Origin: Ferruginibacter lapsinanis
GTDB taxonomy: Bacteria > Bacteroidota > Bacteroidia > Chitinophagales > Chitinophagaceae
Length of the DNA stretch: 64,000 bases
Assembly: GCF_020783315.1 (NCBI RefSeq)
Contig: NZ_CP086063.1
Span: forward strand, 2,902,501-2,966,500
Direction: 5' to 3'
Shown here: piece by piece, positions 26,443 to 34,989 of the stretch
Position numbering within the stretch: the first letter of the stretch is position 1
How the letters are laid out: each line of letters begins with the position of its first letter
Translations under genes and position numbers: made by a program
Notes under the pieces: generated by a model
The model's database searches: none
Seen by the model: only the letters and a program-made list of their open reading frames with translations
Told to the model about the DNA's origin: nothing

Positions 26443-26568
26443 TAGGGCAAGCCTTAGATACTTGCCCTAATAATCTAAATGCTATAAAATAGCAGATAGA
26501 TTTTTAACACTAGATAAATCAACTGCAGAATCTGCAGGAATTTGCTCGCCAATAGGCGAGCTTTTTTT
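26443..26568 (+). ncRNA. Candidate structured small RNA of about 126 nt
   Basis: Four consecutive hairpins lie between a consensus promoter and an intrinsic terminator. Hairpin 1 is AGGGCAAG/CTTGCCCT (26444-26451, 26461-26468). Hairpin 2 is AATCTA..TGCTAT/ATAGCA..TAGATT (26472-26502), twelve pairs around a 2x2 internal loop and AAA loop. Hairpin 3 is CTGCAG/CTGCAG (26523-26537). Hairpin 4 is the terminator GCTCGCC/GGCGAGC plus seven T. No open frame of note lies inside. It does not match 6S, tmRNA or a riboswitch that I can recall. It could also be a long leader, but the terminator and the 370-nt gap before the helicase gene argue for an independent RNA. Confidence 0.55.
26544..26568 (+). terminator. 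Rho-independent terminator of the candidate ncRNA
   Basis: GCTCGCC, AATA loop, GGCGAGC, then seven T. Confidence 0.88.
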
Positions 26569-26828
26569 GGTCCAGCCATACGAACTACGCATCAGATTAG
26601 ACTTCAGCGTATTCATTTTAACTTTTTCCTTTTTTCATAATTTGGTTTCGAGTTAATAGACTTCTAAGATTAGGACCCTTATCTAGTTATTACAAACATA
26701 CTGATTAATTCCTCCATAATCCATTCGCTAAGAAGTGGCAGGGGCAAAAAAAATAAAATGTACTACAATGCAGCGTAGCATTGGATTGTGTGCCTGTTTA
26801 ACATAATATTAATTATAAGAAAACATTA

Positions 26829-26910
26829 TACCTTTGAAATGCCATAACTCATCCAATAACTATGATAACCAATCATTTAGCCTTGACTACTTATAGTCAA
26901 GGCTTGCTTT
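26829..26910 (+). promoter_or_regulatory. Possible second short transcription unit upstream of the helicase gene
   Basis: An exact -7 element TACCTTTG (26829-26836) is followed by a hairpin AGCCTTGACTA/TAGTCAAGGCT (26879-26904) and TTGCTTT. It would give an RNA of about 75 nt or an attenuated leader. The -33 TTG is missing and the T-run is interrupted. The rest of 26569-26828 shows nothing I recognise apart from the short dyad CAATGC/GCATTG near 26766-26783. Confidence 0.3.
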
Positions 26911-26931
26911 ATAATTTATAACTTACTTTTG
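26904..26931 (+). promoter_or_regulatory. Promoter of the DEAD-box helicase gene, giving a near-leaderless mRNA
   Basis: TTG (26904-26906), a 17-nt spacer and an exact -7 element TACTTTTG (26924-26931). The ATG is only 5 nt beyond, so the transcript probably starts at or next to the start codon. Confidence 0.5.
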
Positions 26932-26936
26932 CACAA

Positions 26937-28265
26937 ATGCATAACACAAACACACCCACCGAAAAAATTCTTTCCAATTTAAAAATTGAAGCTTTAAACG
27001 AAATGCAGATCGCTTCGTTAAAAGCTGTAGAAGAAAATGATTCGGTAATTATATTATCCTCTACTGGTTCTGGAAAAACCCTGGGATTTTTATTACCCGT
27101 TGTTCATGGCTTAAGCCGAGACATTAAAAATGTACAGGCTCTTATTTTAGTTCCTTCCAGAGAATTAGCCATACAGATCGACGAAGTATTTCGTAAGATG
27201 GGCACCGGCTACAAAGTCACCTGCTGCTATGGCGGCCATAAAAGAGAAATTGAGGAAAATAACCTGGTACAATCTCCGGCAGTCATTATTGGCACCGCCG
27301 GCCGTGTTGCCGACCATATTCGTCGTAATAATTTTTCTGTAACAGATATTACCACTTTGGTGCTTGATGAATTTGATAAAACCATGGAACTGGGGTTCCA
27401 GGAAGAAATGTCATTTATTATCGGTTCTTTGCCAAATATCAAAAAAAGGATCCTTACCTCAGCCACACAGGCAGTTGGTATTCCGGATTTTATTGGTGTT
27501 ACTGATCCTGTAAGACTGACCTTTTCATCTTTGATCGAAAAACCTGAAGTGGATGAGCTACTGGTAAGAACAGTAATGTCGCCGGATAAAGACAAAGCCG
27601 AAACCCTTTTCAGATTGATCTGTTCCATCGGCAATAAATCTACCATTGTATTTTGCAACCATAGAGAATCTGTAGAACGTACCAGCCAGTTGTTGAAAGA
27701 TAAAGGCATAGTAAATGTTTTTTATCATGGAGGCATGGAACAACAGGAACGTGAAAGTGCTATGTGTAAATTCAAAAACGGCACTTCTAATGTACTGGTT
27801 ACTACCGATCTGGCATCCCGTGGTTTGGACATTCCTGATATCAAATATATTATTCACTATCATATACCTGCTACGGAAGATGTGTATACGCACAGAAATG
27901 GTCGTACTGCACGTATGGAAGCCGGTGGCAAAGCTGTGTTGATCTTATCTGAAGAAGAAAAACTGCCTGCATATATTACCGAACATGAAGAATTTATTTT
28001 GCCAGAAAGACTGGAATTACCTGAAAAACCTAAATGGAGTACCCTCTTTATAGCTGCTGGTAAAAAAGACAAGGTCAATAAAATTGATATCGTTGGTTTC
28101 TTAACCAATAAAGGATTACTAAAGAAAGAAGATATTGGTTTGATCGAAGTAAAAGACTTTTTTTCGTTTGTAGCCATACGTAAGTTAAAGGTTGGCGAAA
28201 CACTTGAACTCATCAAAGACGAAAAGATAAAGAATAAAAAAGTTAAGATCGCCGTAGCGAAATAA
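26937..28265 (+). CDS. DEAD-box RNA helicase, DbpA-like
   Basis: A 442-aa superfamily 2 helicase. The Q-motif Gln24, Walker A SSTGSGKT (41-48), PSRELA, motif II DEFD (144-147) in place of DEAD, SAT, and motif VI HRNGRTAR are present. Residues about 370-440 form a DbpA-type RNA-binding domain (KVNKIDIVGFLTNKGLL, IGLIEVKDFFSFVAI), which targets helicases to 23S rRNA during 50S assembly in the characterised proteins. It is monocistronic and convergent with the peroxidase gene. Confidence 0.9.
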   Translation: MHNTNTPTEKILSNLKIEALNEMQIASLKAVEENDSVIILSSTGSGKTLGFLLPVVHGLSRDIKNVQALILVPSRELAIQIDEVFRKMGTGYKVTCCYGGHKREIEENNLVQSPAVIIGTAGRVADHIRRNNFSVTDITTLVLDEFDKTMELGFQEEMSFIIGSLPNIKKRILTSATQAVGIPDFIGVTDPVRLTFSSLIEKPEVDELLVRTVMSPDKDKAETLFRLICSIGNKSTIVFCNHRESVERTSQLLKDKGIVNVFYHGGMEQQERESAMCKFKNGTSNVLVTTDLASRGLDIPDIKYIIHYHIPATEDVYTHRNGRTARMEAGGKAVLILSEEEKLPAYITEHEEFILPERLELPEKPKWSTLFIAAGKKDKVNKIDIVGFLTNKGLLKKEDIGLIEVKDFFSFVAIRKLKVGETLELIKDEKIKNKKVKIAVAK

Positions 28266-28278
28266 AATTCTCTTTCTT

Positions 28279-29343
28279 TTATTTAAAAGGATTTGAAAAT
28301 TTCTCTTCAGTTGTAATTGTATTATCTGTGAGTGTATTTAGAAAAGCCAGCAATTTTTGTACATCTCCCGGAGCTACAGAATGTGCTTTGATGGGTATGG
28401 TACCACTACCGGGAGCTCCAGCAGTAAGCATTGCACTTAGATTAGTAACGCTTCCATCATGAAACAGTTTTGTCCGAGTACCTATGTTTCTTAAAGATCC
28501 AGATTTGAATTTATTCACTCCATTTATACCAACTGTATCTCCTATATCAGTGATTGAGAATCCGGGGACATTACTTTTCAGAAACATCGGTGGCGTATGG
28601 CAGGTTGCACAAGTATTGCCTCCTCCGCCTGGTCCTACTGCTGTTAAAAACAATTGCTCACCCTGATCTTCCAGTGTTGTAAAAGTTGCTGTACCTTGTT
28701 TCACCTGATCATATTTAGATTGGTACGTTACAATACTGCGTTCAAACTGAGCCAGGGCTTTGGCAATACGAACGGAATCGATATCTGCTGTACCAAAAGC
28801 TTTTTGAAATAACGAAGGATAATATGTTTGTGCTTTTACTTTTGATTCCAACTCAGCCAATGTAAGTCCCATTTCATCATGATTTTGTATGGGTTGAAGC
28901 GCCTGTTTTTCAAGCGTTGCAGCTCTTTCATCCCAAAACATTTTACCATTTTTATAGAATCGAAGATTCAATAAAGACATAGAATTCCTTGTTGTTAACC
29001 CTCCATCAAATCCTTTACTGAATTGAGTTTCATCATCAAAAGACAAATCCTGTTTATGACAACTGCCACAACTTATACTATTATTTTTACTGAGAATCTT
29101 ATCGTAAAACAGTACTCTGCCCAATGTAGCTCCGTCATTCGTAATGGGATTATCTACTGGTGTATTATCATTAGCCAATAAGGCTGTTTGAATATGTGCC
29201 GGGTAGCCAACAAGGTAGTTAAAGGCAGTTACAGGCAAAGATGGAACTGTAACCGGACTTACAACTCCTGCATCATTTTTAGAGCAGAACTGAAAAACAA
29301 CCACTATTACGATAAGTGAGAGTATGGCAATTATTTTTTTCAT
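28279..29343 (-). CDS. Di-haem cytochrome c peroxidase (CcpA/MauG family)
   Basis: A 354-aa exported protein with two haem c sites, CGSCH (92-96) and CATCH (245-249). The N-terminal signal ends near FQFCSKN and may be lipidated, although the lipobox is not canonical. Family members reduce hydrogen peroxide with electrons from cytochromes, or act as MauG-type oxidases. It is the last gene of a minus-strand group with SCO1, MORN and YHYH genes, 78 nt after SCO1. Confidence 0.88.
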   Translation of the reverse strand: MKKIIAILSLIVIVVVFQFCSKNDAGVVSPVTVPSLPVTAFNYLVGYPAHIQTALLANDNTPVDNPITNDGATLGRVLFYDKILSKNNSISCGSCHKQDLSFDDETQFSKGFDGGLTTRNSMSLLNLRFYKNGKMFWDERAATLEKQALQPIQNHDEMGLTLAELESKVKAQTYYPSLFQKAFGTADIDSVRIAKALAQFERSIVTYQSKYDQVKQGTATFTTLEDQGEQLFLTAVGPGGGGNTCATCHTPPMFLKSNVPGFSITDIGDTVGINGVNKFKSGSLRNIGTRTKLFHDGSVTNLSAMLTAGAPGSGTIPIKAHSVAPGDVQKLLAFLNTLTDNTITTEEKFSNPFK

Positions 29344-29421
29344 ATGTAGTATATTATTAATGGGAATACATCGGTAGACTTCAATTTAAAAATATAGTTT
29401 AACCAATGAGGGTTATGAATG

Positions 29422-30069
29422 TTATTCTTCTTGTTTTAAAGTATAGATATCATCTGCCAATCTATCCATTTCTAGCGCTAAAGTCCCATTGTACACACCC
29501 CTTATTCTACGATGTTTATCCAATAAGATAAAATTTTCTGTATGCAGGAATTGATTACCTGTTTGATAATATCCTATTGTATCTCCGGCATAATATTGCT
29601 TTTTTGCCAGAGCATAAATTTGATTTTTATCTCCGGTTAATAAATGCCATTTCCCTGATATTATTCCTTTATCTGCTGCATATTTTTTTAATACAGGTAC
29701 ACTATCCATATCAGGTGTTACAGAATGAGAAAGAAATATAACAGCAGGATCATCTTTAAATTTTTGTTGTAAGATGCTCATGTTATCAGTCATTTTAGGA
29801 CAAATACCACCGCAACGTGTAAAAATAAAATTCGCTACATATATTTTTCCTGCAACAGTTTTTTCAGTTACAGTCTCTCCATTTTGGTTTATAAATGCAA
29901 AGGGCGGGATGGTATGAATGCTATCGTACGAGCTGTTGTTTTTGTCTATCCACTCAGGTGTAAAATCCGGTTTATTGATAAATGGTAATGTTGATAATAT
30001 CGACCTGTTTTTGCAGGCAGTCATTGCTATCAACAAAATAAACATACTATTTCTTAATAATCGAATCAT
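29422..30069 (-). CDS. SCO1/SenC family copper protein, lipoprotein
   Basis: A 215-aa thioredoxin-fold protein with a lipoprotein signal (IAMTAC, Cys19). The copper site is complete: CGGIC (Cys86, Cys90) and His175 in FLHTENF. SCO proteins deliver copper to cytochrome oxidase or act as periplasmic thiol reductases. Its first 23 nt overlap the end of the MORN gene, showing co-transcription. Linkage to a haem peroxidase supports a respiratory or oxidative-stress context. Confidence 0.9.
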   Translation of the reverse strand: MIRLLRNSMFILLIAMTACKNRSILSTLPFINKPDFTPEWIDKNNSSYDSIHTIPPFAFINQNGETVTEKTVAGKIYVANFIFTRCGGICPKMTDNMSILQQKFKDDPAVIFLSHSVTPDMDSVPVLKKYAADKGIISGKWHLLTGDKNQIYALAKKQYYAGDTIGYYQTGNQFLHTENFILLDKHRRIRGVYNGTLALEMDRLADDIYTLKQEE

Positions 30070-30655
30070 AAGGATTGCTGCATAATTTTATTCCAAGTAA
30101 ACCGTATTTTTTGCCATTACGTATTACATAATTAGCCCGTATCGAGCCGTCATCCCACCACATTTTTTGACTACCTTCTTCCTGCCCGTTTACATAATGA
30201 AACCACTTACATAACAACCCTGCAGCATTCCACTCTTTCAACTCTCCAACAAATGCATCATTTGCTGCGGTGTAAATAAATTTTGATCTGCCATCGGGCC
30301 ACCACCCTTTTTGGGTTCCTTCCTTTTTACCATTGATATAGAACCTATACTCAGCCAATTGTTTATTAGAATACCATACCCGCTGCTCTCCTTCCTCTAC
30401 CCCATTGAAATATGAACGCACAAACTCGGTATCAGTATTATTGAATAATGAATATCGATAACCTGTAAATAATTTATTCTGATAATACACTGTATCATTA
30501 TGAATAGCAAAACCGCTATCTGTTCTCTCTATATAAATAGGTGCTACTGTCTTTGCAATTTTGATCGTGATATTTTTATTTTGTATACTGGTACAGGATA
30601 TAAAAATCATCGAAATGATCGCAATAACTAAATATCGTTTGTTAAAAACCTCCAA
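30047..30655 (-). CDS. MORN-repeat lipoprotein (YwqK-like)
   Basis: A 202-aa protein with a lipoprotein signal (IFISC) and at least four MORN-2 type repeats: YFNGVEEGEQRVWY, YINGKKEGTQKGWWPDG, GELKEWNAAG and YVNGQEEGSQKMWWDDGS. The repeats resemble YwqK-family proteins, often annotated as antitoxins, but here it is exported and lies between YHYH and SCO1 genes, so an antitoxin role is unlikely. The start is TTG at 30655. Confidence 0.8.
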   Translation of the reverse strand: MEVFNKRYLVIAIISMIFISCTSIQNKNITIKIAKTVAPIYIERTDSGFAIHNDTVYYQNKLFTGYRYSLFNNTDTEFVRSYFNGVEEGEQRVWYSNKQLAEYRFYINGKKEGTQKGWWPDGRSKFIYTAANDAFVGELKEWNAAGLLCKWFHYVNGQEEGSQKMWWDDGSIRANYVIRNGKKYGLLGIKLCSNPYDSIIKK

Positions 30656-30693
30656 GGTTGAATGATCAATTTTATTGTTTGATTTTTTAACGC

Positions 30694-31734
30694 TTAATAA
30701 GTTACCGTACCGGCTGTACCCCAGAAACCATTTCCGTTGAGATAGGGTGCTGCCGCTGAAAAATGATAATGATAAATACCCGCAGGATAATCGGCTGTAA
30801 CGCTGGTATGCCCATGATAAACGTCCAGTCCGGTTGCTAATGATCCATTTTCCATAGGACCATATACAGGAAAACCATCCAATAAAAACCCTAGTAAAGC
30901 ATCAGCACCTTTAATTGCAGTAAGTTTTATAGGCTCAACGTGATAATGATATCCGCCTTGTTGTTGAGGATGTCCATATCCCTGATCAAAACTTACGATT
31001 TCTCCGCTCAATGCAGCCCCGCCTGCAGCATATTGATTAAATAAAGGAACTCCGTTAATGGCAACTCCCATTGGCCCCATAGGTGTAGTGGCATGTGTAG
31101 CAGCTGCTACAGGATGTAATGGTATCTTAAATGTATAATTAAAAGCAGCAATGGTATTCGGATTCTTTGCAAATGTATTTCCACCAAAGGTAGTACCTGA
31201 AAAATTTTCATATAGCGGATTAGAAGTAGCATAATACACACTCTTATGATCCGGCAACCCGGTGGATTTAATGATAACCCAGGTACCATCTGTTGTAACA
31301 CTGGAAGCTCCGTAAATTTTATTGTAAACTGCCGGTAATACAACAGCTGCACTAACAGGCAGGGATATACTACAACTTTGTCCTCCAAAGCTAACTGTAA
31401 AATTTGCTGTACCGGTTGCAGCCGGGGTGCCGGAAATAATATAGTTCAAATTACCAGTGCCAGTGGTTAGTGTACCTGCTTGCAATGTTGCTGTTAAACC
31501 TGTGACACCTGTTGAACTGATTGATGAACCAGCCCCATATGCTACTCCGTTGCCTCCGGCATAAGGAACGGTGGCTGTTGCACTATACACAACTCCGGCA
31601 TTGGCAGAAGCGGAAAATGACACACTGCTACAGGCAATAGCACTTACAGTTGCTGTAGAAACTACCGCATCATCTTTAGAACAACTAAATAATGCATTAG
31701 ATACGACAATGAGAAAAAAACTTAGCTTTTTCAT
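30694..31734 (-). CDS. YHYH domain lipoprotein
   Basis: A 346-aa protein with a lipoprotein signal (NALFSC). Residues about 20-125 are a Ser/Thr/Gly-rich beta domain (Ig-like, IACSSVSFSA to VSFGGQSCSISLP). The C-terminal half is a YHYH domain with two motif copies, GGYHYHVEP and GIYHYHFS, plus GFLLDGFPVYGP. YHYH proteins are exported and probably bind metal through the histidines. It leads the YHYH-MORN-SCO1-peroxidase group and follows the ECF/sensor genes by 76 nt. Confidence 0.88.
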   Translation of the reverse strand: MKKLSFFLIVVSNALFSCSKDDAVVSTATVSAIACSSVSFSASANAGVVYSATATVPYAGGNGVAYGAGSSISSTGVTGLTATLQAGTLTTGTGNLNYIISGTPAATGTANFTVSFGGQSCSISLPVSAAVVLPAVYNKIYGASSVTTDGTWVIIKSTGLPDHKSVYYATSNPLYENFSGTTFGGNTFAKNPNTIAAFNYTFKIPLHPVAAATHATTPMGPMGVAINGVPLFNQYAAGGAALSGEIVSFDQGYGHPQQQGGYHYHVEPIKLTAIKGADALLGFLLDGFPVYGPMENGSLATGLDVYHGHTSVTADYPAGIYHYHFSAAAPYLNGNGFWGTAGTVTY

Positions 31735-31810
31735 TCCGGGGAATTAAGTGTTATTAATTTATTTCCGTTTTAGACGTTCAATTGCACAGAAACCTTCGGG
31801 GCATTAAAAA

Positions 31811-32311
31811 TTATTTTTCCGGGGGAGGATTACCTCCATGCATTGGAGGTGGTGGTGCCATCTGATGCAATGCTTCCTGTATAATGCTATCAAACTTTTT
31901 TTGTTGATCGGCATTACATATAGCTCTCACCTTTTGAAAGTGTCGAAAAGTAAATACATCCAGTTGCTGCTCAGCGGCATTGGCTTTTTGGGCAGCTGCC
32001 ACTATCAATGAATCAGGCACTTGCGGCTCTTTCAATAGTGAGAAAAAAACATCTTTAGCCTGTCTGATACTATCCTTTATTGACCTTACCCCTGCCTGAT
32101 GTTCATCTCTTAATTTACTATATGCCTCTTGCTGCTGCTCGTTTAGTTTTAATTCCCTGGTAATAAATTCAAATACTTGTCCACGAGGTTGTCGACGCAA
32201 ATTTCCCGGTTCATCTTTTTTATTCAACCATAATAAAGACAAGGTTATCGTATTGGCCACCAACAATAATATGATAAAAGCAGAAAGCCAACGTGTATTG
32301 ATATTATTCAT
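31811..32311 (-). CDS. Periplasmic metal-sensor-like protein (CnrX/Spy-type)
   Basis: A 166-aa protein with one N-terminal membrane anchor (ANTITLSLLWLN region) and a periplasmic helical hairpin domain: LKLNEQQQEAYSKLRDEHQAG and FRHFQKVRAICNADQQKKFDSI. These are Spy/CnrX-like helices, with His69, His120-type residues and Met/His at the C-terminus (MAPPPPMHGG) that could bind metal. It is adjacent (6 nt) to a small membrane protein and an ECF sigma gene, as in cnrYXH. The metal specificity is unknown. Confidence 0.72.
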   Translation of the reverse strand: MNNINTRWLSAFIILLLVANTITLSLLWLNKKDEPGNLRRQPRGQVFEFITRELKLNEQQQEAYSKLRDEHQAGVRSIKDSIRQAKDVFFSLLKEPQVPDSLIVAAAQKANAAEQQLDVFTFRHFQKVRAICNADQQKKFDSIIQEALHQMAPPPPMHGGNPPPEK

Positions 32312-32317
32312 AAAATG

Positions 32318-32626
32318 TTATTGATATATTGAACGAGCACTAAAATCATATTCATTTGTAAAGGATTCTATTGTTGCAGTATTAGCTGATCGACGATCAC
32401 CTGAATCTTTAAAATGAATCAGTGTGGCTACATTGATCAGTAATGCAAGTAATAATATACTCACTATAAATACCGGCCTTACAGCCAGATAATATTTTTT
32501 TTGAGCAGATGATGATGTATGCTGCATTCTACCTAAAAGTCTTGTATAAAAGAATGCAGGAGCTTCGGCTCTTTTTAGCCCATCTAAACTCTCTATTATT
32601 TTGTCTGCGCTTTTCATTTCTATCAT
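32318..32626 (-). CDS. Small single-pass membrane protein, probable anti-sigma partner
   Basis: A 102-aa protein: about 45 cytoplasmic residues with a helix (KIIESLDGLKRAEAPAFFYTRLLGRM), one membrane segment (VFIVSILLLALLINVATLIHF) and a short periplasmic tail. Size, topology and position between an ECF sigma gene (21 nt) and a CnrX-like sensor (6 nt) suggest a CnrY-type anti-sigma factor. No sequence motif proves this. ATG at 32626 or 32617. Confidence 0.6.
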   Translation of the reverse strand: MIEMKSADKIIESLDGLKRAEAPAFFYTRLLGRMQHTSSSAQKKYYLAVRPVFIVSILLLALLINVATLIHFKDSGDRRSANTATIESFTNEYDFSARSIYQ

Positions 32627-32647
32627 TTAATTAGATGTTATTTTTTA

Positions 32648-33223
32648 TCAAAACCTTCGGTCGGCTCCATTATTTTTTATCATTTTACGAAGATTTTGTT
32701 TAGCTCGTTGCAAAAGTGAGTCGACAGCCGATTCAGAAATAGTAAGTATCGCTGCAATCTCCCTGTAACTCAACTCTTCTACCTTATTTAATATAAATGC
32801 GGCTTGCTGATTTTCAGGTAATTGAGCAATCAGCTTAAAAAGCATTGCGGCATCTTCTTTTTTATCCAGTTGTACACCCGGATGATTAAAGTCGGTTAAC
32901 TCATGCAGAGGCGCATTGTCAAATCCAAAAAGCTGCCGGATATATCCAATTCTTTTTTTTCTTTTTTTACTGCGTAGATGATCAAGAGACTTGGTAACCG
33001 TAATACGATAGATCCAGGTAGATAAACCTGATAAGCCATTAAATTGGTGAATGGAACGAAAGATCTGTATGAAAACTTCCTGTGCAATATCTTCTGCATC
33101 AGCCTCATGCTGGAGAAAACCAAGAGACGTATTGAACACCTTATCCTGAAACAGCAGTACTAATTCCCTGAACGCAGATTCATCTGCATTCCGCAATCCT
33201 GCTATTAACTCATGTTCCGTCAA
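32648..33223 (-). CDS. ECF-type RNA polymerase sigma factor
   Basis: A 191-aa sigma-70 protein of ECF architecture. Region 2 lies in residues about 8-75 (FRELVLLFQDKVFNTSLGFL, DAEDIAQEVFIQIFRSI) and region 4 in about 130-180 (LPENQQAAFILNKVEELSYREIAAIL, SESAVDSLLQRAKQNLRK). The start is TTG at 33223, forced by a stop three codons upstream. It begins the ECF-membrane protein-sensor cluster, 53 nt after lpxK. Confidence 0.93.
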   Translation of the reverse strand: MTEHELIAGLRNADESAFRELVLLFQDKVFNTSLGFLQHEADAEDIAQEVFIQIFRSIHQFNGLSGLSTWIYRITVTKSLDHLRSKKRKKRIGYIRQLFGFDNAPLHELTDFNHPGVQLDKKEDAAMLFKLIAQLPENQQAAFILNKVEELSYREIAAILTISESAVDSLLQRAKQNLRKMIKNNGADRRF

Positions 33224-33276
33224 ATCTGAAGATTAAGTATATTCAAGAATAGAAACGTAATAAAGAAAAAATTGTT

Positions 33277-34329
33277 CTATTTATCGAACGACCTGATGAA
33301 ATTTATAATCATTTTATTGAATTGTTCTCCCTCATTAAACATAAAATGATGCTCAATAGGTAGCACATACACAGGGAAATCCTTCAATTCATTTTCGAAT
33401 TTCAATAACCGAACCGCATCTTTTTCTGTAGTGATGATAATTTTTTTATCTGATGATACCTTTCCAAACTGTTTCTGAATATCTTCCAGGTCATCAATTT
33501 TAAAAATATGATGATCTGCATAATGCAGCATATCATATGTATGCACATGCGTGGTGAGATAACTTTTCAAGGGCTTAGGATTGGCTATACCACAAACCAA
33601 TAGAACAGCAGTATCATTAGTGATCTCAATCTCTTTTTTACTAAATAAATGATAAGGATTAGCGTACATTATTTCTGTAAAGAAAACCTTTTGGTGATCA
33701 GCCGGCGCCAATTCCTTTTTGATCATTTCACTTTCATCCTCACTCAGTTTGTGTTTGCATTTTGTAACTACAATAATATCAGCTCTGATAGCACTTTTTT
33801 TAATATCTCTCAGATCACCTGCCGGTAATGGAAAATCTCTGGTGTATAAATTATTATAATCTGTCAGTAAAATATTCAACCCGGCTCTTACCACCCTGTG
33901 TTGAAACGCATCATCTAAAATGATCACTTGTGTATCAGGCTTGTCGTGCAAAATATTTGGAATAGCAACCAACCGCTCCTCTCCTACGGCCACAGCCACC
34001 CCGGGAAATTTTTGATGAAATTGCATTGGTTCGTCACCTATCTCTAATGCGGTAGTGTTTTCATCTGCAAGGCCATAGCCTTTTGTTTTTCTCTTGTATC
34101 CTCTGCTAAGTGTAGCAATTTTGTATTGATTTTTTAAGATGCGTATAAGATATTCAACCATTGGTGTTTTACCGGTACCGCCTACAGCTAAATTCCCCAC
34201 GCATATTACAGGAAAATTGATAGCGGCAGATTTAAGATAATTCTTATCAAACAACCAATTCCTGATCCAGACTATACCGCCATATAGAAAAGAAAATGGC
34301 AAGAATAAATATCTAAAGCTTTTAAGCAT
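33277..34329 (-). CDS. lpxK: Tetraacyldisaccharide 4'-kinase
   Basis: A 350-aa membrane-associated kinase that phosphorylates the 4' position of the lipid A precursor to make lipid IVA. The N-terminal hydrophobic anchor is followed by the P-loop GNLAVGGTGKTP (45-56), LSRGYKRKTKGYG, GDEPMQFHQKFP and ILDDAFQHR. Length is normal. It follows the cyclo-ligase gene after 82 nt of AT-rich DNA containing short ACACGAATT repeats. Confidence 0.96.
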   Translation of the reverse strand: MLKSFRYLFLPFSFLYGGIVWIRNWLFDKNYLKSAAINFPVICVGNLAVGGTGKTPMVEYLIRILKNQYKIATLSRGYKRKTKGYGLADENTTALEIGDEPMQFHQKFPGVAVAVGEERLVAIPNILHDKPDTQVIILDDAFQHRVVRAGLNILLTDYNNLYTRDFPLPAGDLRDIKKSAIRADIIVVTKCKHKLSEDESEMIKKELAPADHQKVFFTEIMYANPYHLFSKKEIEITNDTAVLLVCGIANPKPLKSYLTTHVHTYDMLHYADHHIFKIDDLEDIQKQFGKVSSDKKIIITTEKDAVRLLKFENELKDFPVYVLPIEHHFMFNEGEQFNKMIINFIRSFDK

Positions 34330-34411
34330 ATTTTTTATTACACGAATTTTTACGAATTACACGAATTAAAAACATAAACCATTAATTATTCCAACTGCAT
34401 TTTAATTAGTA

Positions 34412-34981
34412 TTATTCAAACTCATAAAATGTATCAGGCGTTACGCAATAGTTCAACTTGATATCGAATGCATTTACATCGTCGATCATAGTGATCGGTG
34501 CAAAATAACTGAACCCGATCTTTATTACATCCGGCCTGCACTCTTTTAAAAATTTATCATAATACCCTTTGCCATACCCAACTCTAAACCCACTTTTATC
34601 AAATGCCAGCAATGGAACAATAACCAGATCTATCTCTTCAGGAAAAATATCTATCCCATCAGCGGGTTCGTCTATCCCATATTTGTTCTTTACAAATGTA
34701 GTATTATCATTTACTACTACACTTAATATTTCATCATCCGGACCAATAACAGGATATAACAATACCTGGCTGGGGTTTTTAAAATAACAATAATCTGTGA
34801 TCAACTGAGGGTTAAACTCTTTCTGCTCTTCCATAGGCGCATAGGTCATTATCAACGCAGGAATCTCAATCGGCAATTGCTGAAACTGTATTAAAAGCAG
34901 GTCATCCATCTTCTCTAATTGCGAAGCAGATAAAGTCTTACGTTTTGCCTTATAGGTGTCTCTTATTTCTTTCTTAAGCAT
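34412..34981 (-). CDS. 5-formyltetrahydrofolate cyclo-ligase
   Basis: A 189-aa enzyme converting 5-formyl-THF to 5,10-methenyl-THF with ATP. It shows the basic N-terminal helix KKEIRDTYKAKRKTL, MTYAPMEEQKEFN, and the nucleotide motif VGYGKGYYDKFL (134-145). Length is typical. It begins 8 nt after rsmD on the same strand. Confidence 0.94.
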   Translation of the reverse strand: MLKKEIRDTYKAKRKTLSASQLEKMDDLLLIQFQQLPIEIPALIMTYAPMEEQKEFNPQLITDYCYFKNPSQVLLYPVIGPDDEILSVVVNDNTTFVKNKYGIDEPADGIDIFPEEIDLVIVPLLAFDKSGFRVGYGKGYYDKFLKECRPDVIKIGFSYFAPITMIDDVNAFDIKLNYCVTPDTFYEFE

Positions 34982-34989
34982 CGTTACAA

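Noticed and set aside
26443..26568. tRNA, tmRNA or 6S RNA
   Set aside because: No cloverleaf, no tag-peptide frame, and not the long bulged duplex of 6S RNA.
30047..30655. YwqK-type antitoxin of a toxin-antitoxin pair
   Set aside because: The product has a lipoprotein signal and sits in a metal/haem gene group with no toxin gene.
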